DNA of 18,778 nt, taken from the NCBI GenBank assembly GCA_900549405.1, contig URNZ01000036.1, positions 1 through 18,778 on the forward strand. Reading direction: 5' to 3'. Shown here in pieces: positions 14,039 through 18,778 of this stretch. The stretch's first letter is position 1. Each line of letters starts with the position of its first letter. The notes below the pieces were generated by a model. That model made no database searches and was not told the DNA's origin. It worked only from the letters and a program-made list of their open reading frames with translations. The stretch is from an uncultured Eubacteriales bacterium. Its GTDB lineage: Bacteria; Bacillota; Clostridia; Oscillospirales; Oscillospiraceae. The translations under genes and the position numbers were made by a program.

Positions 14039-16804
14039 TTACTCCCCAATGATCGTCGCCCGGCTCTGGCCGGTCTGGTCTTTTTTCACCACGATCTGGC
14101 GGTCAATTTTTTCTTTCAGTTCTGCCACGTGGGAGATGACCCCCACCAGGCGGTTGCCCTGGGTGAGACCGGCCAGGGTGAGATAGGCCTTGTTCAGGGC
14201 CTCGGAGTCCAGGGAGCCAAAGCCCTCGTCCACGAACAGGGTGTCCAGGTGGATGCCGGTGGACATCTGCACCTCGTCGGACAGCCCCAGTGCCAGGGCC
14301 AGGGAGGCCAGAAAGGCCTCGCCGCCGGACAGGGTGTTCACGCTGCGGCGGGTGGTGTTGATGTGGTCGATGATGTCCAGTTCTAACCCGCTCTGGCTGC
14401 GCTGGTCGCTGGCGTTTTTCCGCCGCTCCAGATCATACTGCCCGCCGGACATCTTCCGCAGGCGCAGGTTGGCCCGGTCCAGGATGCGGTCAAAATAGGC
14501 CGCCTGGATATAGGTCTCCAGCATGACCTTGTCCTTGCCGGACAGGGTGCCGTTGGCCGTGTCGGACAGGGCCTTCATCCAGGCATATTGGGCGTCCAGG
14601 GCCGACAGGGCCTGCTCTTTCCTGGCGATGCCCTCCCGGGCGGCGGCGTTGGCCGTCAGGCGGGCGTGGACCGTTTTGGCCTGGGCACTGAGATCGGCCC
14701 GGCGCTGGAGCAGCTCCCCCCTCTGCCGGGCCAGGGCCTCCCCGTCCGTCTCCGGGGTATCCGCCAGCTGCCCTTTCAGCTGTTCCATGGCGGAGCGCAC
14801 CGCCGCCAGATGCTCTTTCCCGGCGTTATAGGCCGTCTCGGCCTGGGCCTGGGCATTTTTCAGCCCCGCCAGCCGCTGACGGCGGACCTGGATCTCCCGG
14901 TTCAGGGTCGGCTTGTCGGGATAACCCAGCTTCTCCTCCATGGCGGCCACCTGGTCAGCCAGCTCCCAGGCCGCGGCGGTGAGGGCCGATATCTGGTTCT
15001 GGGCCTGGGCCAAGGTCCCGTCCGCGTCGGCCAGGGCCTTCTCCCGGGCGGGGAGGAGCTTATCCAGCTGGTCCCTTCTGGCCGCCCGGCGCCCCATCTG
15101 GGCGATCTGCCCCGCCAGCGCCTGTAATTGGGCCTCTAGCTGCTGCTTCTCTGCCGCTCCGGCGGCAGGCGCCTGCTCTACAGGCAGGTCTCCGAACAGG
15201 GCGGCGCTCTTCTCCCGAAAGGCCCTCTCCGCCGCCATGACAGAACCCCGCTGGGCGCTGGCATTGGCGCTGGCCTGCTCCGTCTGCTTCTGGGCCGCCT
15301 CATAGTTCTCTTTGGCCCCCTTCACGTCGGCCTCGGTGGGTGCCTGCTGAGAGATGGCGGCCAGCCGGGGGTGATGCACAGACCCGCACACCGGGCAGGG
15401 CGTCCCCGGCTGCAATCCGGCGGCCAGAATGCCCGCCTGCTCGTCCAGAAAGGCCCGCTGCATCCCGTCATACCGCTGCCACAGCTGGGCTGACCGGTCT
15501 GCGGCGGCCCGATAGGTCTGCTGCAGCTGCCCCAGCCACTGCTGGGCCTGGGCCAGGGCACTCCCGTCCCCCATCAGCTGGAGCACCTGCTCCCGGCGCT
15601 GGTTCAGCCACTGGCGCTGGTTTTCCAGTCGCTCCCGCTCCGCGTCGGCCCCCTCCAGCCCTTTCCGCTCCTGGGTCATGGCCTCCAGCTCCCCGGCCAG
15701 GGCGGCCCGGTGCTGCTGCCAGCTCTGCTGGGCGTTTTTGGCCGCCGCCAGGGTCTGCTCCTTCTCCTTCAGGCTCCGGCGCTTCTGCTCCAGGGCGTCA
15801 TAGTCGGGCTGCATGGCCTCTAACGCGGCGATCTGACGGGTGAGCTGCTCCTGTTCCGGGAGCGTGGCCCGGGCCTGCTCCAGAGACGCCGTCAGCTGGG
15901 CCAGATAGGCCGTCCACTGACCCTCCTCCTGGTTTCTGGCCGCCAGGGCCTGCTGCGCCCGCTGGCGGGTCTGGGCCTGGGTCAGTCCGGCCACCACCCG
16001 CTCCATCTCCCGGTCAGTCTGCTGGCTCTGACCGGTCAGCTCCTCCTGCCGGGCCGTGTCCTGGGCCAGCAGCTTTTCCAGCAGACGGGCCACCTCCGCT
16101 GTGGGCAGCGACCCGCCCCAGGCGCGGGCCACCTCCATCGCCAGAGGGTCCTCCCCGTCGCAGACGATGCTCTCCACAAACTGCCGGATGCCTGCGGCGG
16201 CCTGGTCCCGCCGGAGCTTCACCTGGGCGGCGCGTTCCTTCAGTTCCTCCTGCAAAGACACATACAGCCCCGTGCCGAAGATGTCCCGAAAGATCTTCTG
16301 CCGCTGCTTGGTGTCCGCCTGGAGCAGCTGGCGGAAGCTGCCCTGGGAGATCATGGCCACCTGGGCAAACTGCTCCCTTGACACGCCGATGATGTCCCGG
16401 ACGGCCCGGTCCACCTCCTTCAGCTTGGTCACCACCCGGCCATCGGGATAGGTGAGCTGGGCGTCCGCCGCCTGGCGGGTGATCCCCACGCCCCGGGCCT
16501 TCTTCCGCTCATACTCCGGGCTGCGGCGGACGGTGTACTCCTTCCCGTCATAGGCAAAGGTCAGCTCCACATAGGTGGGGGCGTCCAGCCCGGCGTATTT
16601 GGAGCGGAGCATGTCCGCGCTCCGGTCCCCGCCGCTGGCCTCCCCGAACAGGGCGAAGGTGATGGCATCGAAGATGGTCGTCTTCCCCGCCCCGGTGTCC
16701 CCGGTGATGAGGTATAGGCCCCGCTGGCCCAGCTTTGTAAAGTCCAACTCCTGTACATCGGCATAGGGGCCGAAGCCGGCGAGGGTCAAGTTCAGCGGTC
16801 TCAT
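14039..16804 (-). CDS. sbcC: SbcC (Rad50-like) ATPase subunit of the SbcCD nuclease
   Basis: This 921-residue SMC-like ATPase works with SbcD to open hairpins and trim DNA ends at breaks and stalled forks. The N-terminus MRPLNLTLAGFGPYAD leads to Walker A GDTGAGKTT. Two long coiled-coil arms rich in Gln, Ala and Leu flank the zinc hook C470-P-V-C473 (CPVCGSVHHP), which joins two molecules. The C-terminal lobe has the signature NTLSGGEAFLASLALALGL and Walker B LFVDEGFGSLD. Length is near the family norm. It overlaps sbcD by 4 nt (ATGA). No clear terminator follows before the XRE operators. Confidence 0.96.
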   Translation of the reverse strand: MRPLNLTLAGFGPYADVQELDFTKLGQRGLYLITGDTGAGKTTIFDAITFALFGEASGGDRSADMLRSKYAGLDAPTYVELTFAYDGKEYTVRRSPEYERKKARGVGITRQAADAQLTYPDGRVVTKLKEVDRAVRDIIGVSREQFAQVAMISQGSFRQLLQADTKQRQKIFRDIFGTGLYVSLQEELKERAAQVKLRRDQAAAGIRQFVESIVCDGEDPLAMEVARAWGGSLPTAEVARLLEKLLAQDTARQEELTGQSQQTDREMERVVAGLTQAQTRQRAQQALAARNQEEGQWTAYLAQLTASLEQARATLPEQEQLTRQIAALEAMQPDYDALEQKRRSLKEKEQTLAAAKNAQQSWQQHRAALAGELEAMTQERKGLEGADAERERLENQRQWLNQRREQVLQLMGDGSALAQAQQWLGQLQQTYRAAADRSAQLWQRYDGMQRAFLDEQAGILAAGLQPGTPCPVCGSVHHPRLAAISQQAPTEADVKGAKENYEAAQKQTEQASANASAQRGSVMAAERAFREKSAALFGDLPVEQAPAAGAAEKQQLEAQLQALAGQIAQMGRRAARRDQLDKLLPAREKALADADGTLAQAQNQISALTAAAWELADQVAAMEEKLGYPDKPTLNREIQVRRQRLAGLKNAQAQAETAYNAGKEHLAAVRSAMEQLKGQLADTPETDGEALARQRGELLQRRADLSAQAKTVHARLTANAAAREGIARKEQALSALDAQYAWMKALSDTANGTLSGKDKVMLETYIQAAYFDRILDRANLRLRKMSGGQYDLERRKNASDQRSQSGLELDIIDHINTTRRSVNTLSGGEAFLASLALALGLSDEVQMSTGIHLDTLFVDEGFGSLDSEALNKAYLTLAGLTQGNRLVGVISHVAELKEKIDRQIVVKKDQTGQSRATIIGE

Positions 16805-17937
16805 GCGTCCTCCTCCCTCAGCTGCTCGATGAGCCGTTGTGCAAAGTCCCGCTGCTCCTGGCTCATGGGCTGGTTGTTCTGGGTCTCATACAGTTCCTCG
16901 AACAGCTCCAGCGGCGACTTCTGCGCCACGCGCTGTGCCCGGTCCACGCTCTGGCTGGTCCGGGTGCGGGTGTTGTCATAGCTGAGCTTTAAAATGTTGG
17001 GGTAGACGAGCCGCAGGCGGCCCAGGGCCTCGGGCACATCCTCCTCGTCGGTGAGGATGATGTGGAGATAGTCCTCCCGCTCCCCGGCGGCGTCGCTGTT
17101 TTCAGCCGTGAGCTGGGCGAAGGTCCCCTGGATCACCCGCATGTCATGCCGGGGCGTGAGGGGGACGGTGTGCAGCGTTAAATCGCCCTTCTCCCCCAGC
17201 TCTGCCACGGTGACGCTCTTATATTGGCTTGCTTCCGAAAAGCTGTATTTCAGGGGCGTGCCGCAGTAGCGGATGCGGCTGGAGCCCACGTTCTGGGGCC
17301 CGTGGAGATGCCCCAGGGCCACATAGTCAAAGCCATCGAACACGGCGGCATCCACGTTGTCCGTGCCGCCCACGATAAGCTCCTCCGACTCGCAGGTGGC
17401 CGCCCCGGTGACGAACTGGTGGCACAGCAGCACGTTCCGGCGGCTGGGGTCGATATTCATATGGGCGATGGCCGCCCCCACGGCGTCGGTGTAACTGTCG
17501 ATGGTTTCCTCCGGGTAGAAGCGCCGCAGGTGGGCGGGCTTTAAAAAGGGCAGCAGCCAGAAGTCCACGGGGCCGTGTTCATCTGTCAGGGTGATCGGCT
17601 TTACATTCCCATCGTACACAGGGGACAGATGCACCCCCGCCCCCTCCATCAGCCGGGAGCCGAAGGCCAGCCGCTCCGGGGAGTCGTGGTTGCCGCTGAT
17701 GACCAGCACGGGCAGCTTCCGCCGGGCCAGGCGGCAGAGGAAGTCGTCAAACAGGGTCACCGCCTCGGCAGAGGGCACGCTCTTGTCATACACGTCCCCG
17801 GCGATGAGCAGGGCGTCCGGCCCCGCCCCGTCCACGATGTCCAGAACCCGGTCCAGGATATAGGCCTGGTCCTCCAGCATGGACACCTCGCCGACCCGCT
17901 TGCCCAGGTGCAGGTCGGATAAATGGATGAGCTTCAT
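16801..17937 (-). CDS. sbcD: SbcD (Mre11-like) nuclease subunit of the SbcCD complex
   Basis: This 378-residue Mn-dependent metallophosphoesterase carries the calcineurin-like motifs in order: DLHLG (D-x-H), GDVYD, GNHDSPERL, then LLCHQF and the GHLHGPQ motif. It is the nuclease that pairs with SbcC as a 3'-5' exonuclease and hairpin endonuclease. The ATG at 17937 has AGGAGG about 10 nt upstream and follows the uvrA-like stop by 18 nt, so it belongs to the same operon. Confidence 0.96.
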   Translation of the reverse strand: MKLIHLSDLHLGKRVGEVSMLEDQAYILDRVLDIVDGAGPDALLIAGDVYDKSVPSAEAVTLFDDFLCRLARRKLPVLVISGNHDSPERLAFGSRLMEGAGVHLSPVYDGNVKPITLTDEHGPVDFWLLPFLKPAHLRRFYPEETIDSYTDAVGAAIAHMNIDPSRRNVLLCHQFVTGAATCESEELIVGGTDNVDAAVFDGFDYVALGHLHGPQNVGSSRIRYCGTPLKYSFSEASQYKSVTVAELGEKGDLTLHTVPLTPRHDMRVIQGTFAQLTAENSDAAGEREDYLHIILTDEEDVPEALGRLRLVYPNILKLSYDNTRTRTSQSVDRAQRVAQKSPLELFEELYETQNNQPMSQEQRDFAQRLIEQLREEDA

Positions 17938-17955
17938 GTTCTCTAACCTCCTGTG

Positions 17956-18778
17956 TTACAGATATCGCCCCGTGATGCTGTCCGGGTCGGCCTGAACTTC
18001 CTCCGGGGTGCCGCTGGCGACGATTCGTCCCCCCTGCTCCCCGCCGCCGGGGCCCATGTCCAGAATAAAATCCGCGTTGCGGATGACGTCCAGGTCGTGC
18101 TCGATGACGATGACGGTGGCCCCGTTGTCCAGCAGGGCCTGGAACACCCCCAGCAGCACCTGGACATCCAAGGGGTGCAGGCCGATGGACGGCTCGTCAA
18201 AGACGAACACCGTGTCCGTCTGGCTCCGCCCGATCTCGCTGGCCAGCTTCAGCCGCTGGGCCTCGCCGCCGGACAGGCTGGGGGTCTCCTCCCCCAGGGT
18301 GAGGTAGCCCAGGCCAAGCTGCTTCAGCGTCTCCAGCTTCTGGCGCACCGTCTTTCTGTCCTGACAGAAGTCCAGGGCGGCGGTCACGTCCATGTCCATC
18401 AGTTCGGGCAGCGAGGCGGCCTGTCCGGCCTTGTTCACCAGCTTCACCTCCCCGGCCTGACGGCCATAGCGGGAGCCACGGCAGTCCGGGCAGGGGATGG
18501 TCACGTCGGGCAAAAACTGCACATCCAGGCTGACCACCCCCGTGCCGTCGCAGCCGGGACAGCGGAGCCTGCCCGTGTTATAGGAGAAGTCCCCGTTTTT
18601 ATAGCCCCGCTCCTTGGCCTCCGGCGTTCTGGCGAAGAGCTTGCGCAGCTCGTCGTGGACCCCGGCGTAGGTGGCCACGGTAGAGCGGACGTTGACCCCG
18701 ATGGGGGTGGCGTCGATGAGCTTCACGTGGGCGATGCCCGGGGCGTCCACTCCCCGGATGTGCTCCGGCAGAGGCCTG
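17956..18778 (-). CDS. uvrA: UvrA-family excinuclease ATPase, C-terminal part (runs off the window edge)
   Basis: The last 273 codons of a UvrA-type ABC ATPase, the damage sensor of nucleotide excision repair. Visible parts are PIGVNVRSTVATYAGV (usual PIG-x-x-RS-x-x-ATY), a zinc module with CPGC and CPDC, the ABC signature LSGGEAQRLKLASE, Walker B VFVFDEPSIGLHPLD and the switch His in VIVIEHDLDVI, ending in SITGRYL. Walker B is followed by SIGLHPLD rather than the TTGLH of canonical UvrA C-terminal domains, and the zinc module segment is short, so this may be a class II UvrA paralogue rather than the main repair protein. The N-terminal half outside the window would decide. It is probably co-transcribed with sbcD and sbcC. 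Confidence 0.88.
   Translation of the reverse strand, partial: RPLPEHIRGVDAPGIAHVKLIDATPIGVNVRSTVATYAGVHDELRKLFARTPEAKERGYKNGDFSYNTGRLRCPGCDGTGVVSLDVQFLPDVTIPCPDCRGSRYGRQAGEVKLVNKAGQAASLPELMDMDVTAALDFCQDRKTVRQKLETLKQLGLGYLTLGEETPSLSGGEAQRLKLASEIGRSQTDTVFVFDEPSIGLHPLDVQVLLGVFQALLDNGATVIVIEHDLDVIRNADFILDMGPGGGEQGGRIVASGTPEEVQADPDSITGRYL

Noticed and set aside
1..18778. CRISPR repeat array
   Set aside because: All gaps between genes were read for regularly spaced repeats; only single palindromes and terminators were found.

Overview
The window is about 18.8 kb of GC-rich DNA. It has strong GGAGG-type ribosome binding sites, tightly packed operons and AT-rich promoter islands. The protein set (large SbcCD, tandem small XRE repressors, a hybrid sensor kinase with solute-binding sensor domains, a sigma-54-type promoter, an aromatic/histidine ammonia-lyase) fits a GC-rich gut Clostridia species of the Oscillospiraceae kind. 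That placement is inferred from sequence style; no marker gene is present.

Layout. (1) 1-266, minus: the 5' end of a histidine/aromatic ammonia-lyase gene, preceded by a near-perfect sigma-54 (-24/-12) promoter. (2) 534-764, plus: a decayed 3' remnant of a GH5 cellulase. (3) 785-3476, plus: a promoter, then nudC (Nudix NADH pyrophosphatase), a nitroreductase, and a CARF + PD-(D/E)XK nuclease of the DUF1887/Card1 type that overlaps the nitroreductase by 4 nt. (4) 3480-3517: a strong bidirectional terminator. (5) 3527-10473, minus: a five-gene operon with its own extended -10 promoter, encoding a type III CRISPR effector of the III-D 'variant' (III-Dv) architecture: small HD-less Cas10, a Cas7-Cas5-Cas11-like fusion, a tandem Cas7-2x, a Csx19-like small protein, and a Cas7 with a large insertion. 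(6) 10564-11097, plus: ogt, with a bidirectional terminator after it. (7) 11185-13331, minus: a hybrid histidine kinase gene broken by a one-base frameshift at the H-box and an internal deletion that removed the ATPase domain. (8) 13527-13951, minus: two tandem paralogous XRE regulators behind a pair of perfect 15-bp palindromic operators. (9) 14039-18778, minus: an operon uvrA-like (partial), sbcD, sbcC.

The most interesting part is 2298-10473. The effector genes look intact and keep residues expected for target RNA cleavage and cyclic oligoadenylate synthesis, and a Card1-like nuclease that could answer that messenger faces them across a shared terminator. No cas6, cas1/cas2 or CRISPR array is visible in the window, and the locus sits between housekeeping genes. 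The simplest model is a guide-dependent effector that borrows crRNAs from elsewhere in the genome or uses some other guide, and signals to the Card1-like nuclease. The coupling of that nuclease to a nitroreductase is unusual. Family assignments come from motif reading only; no database search was run.
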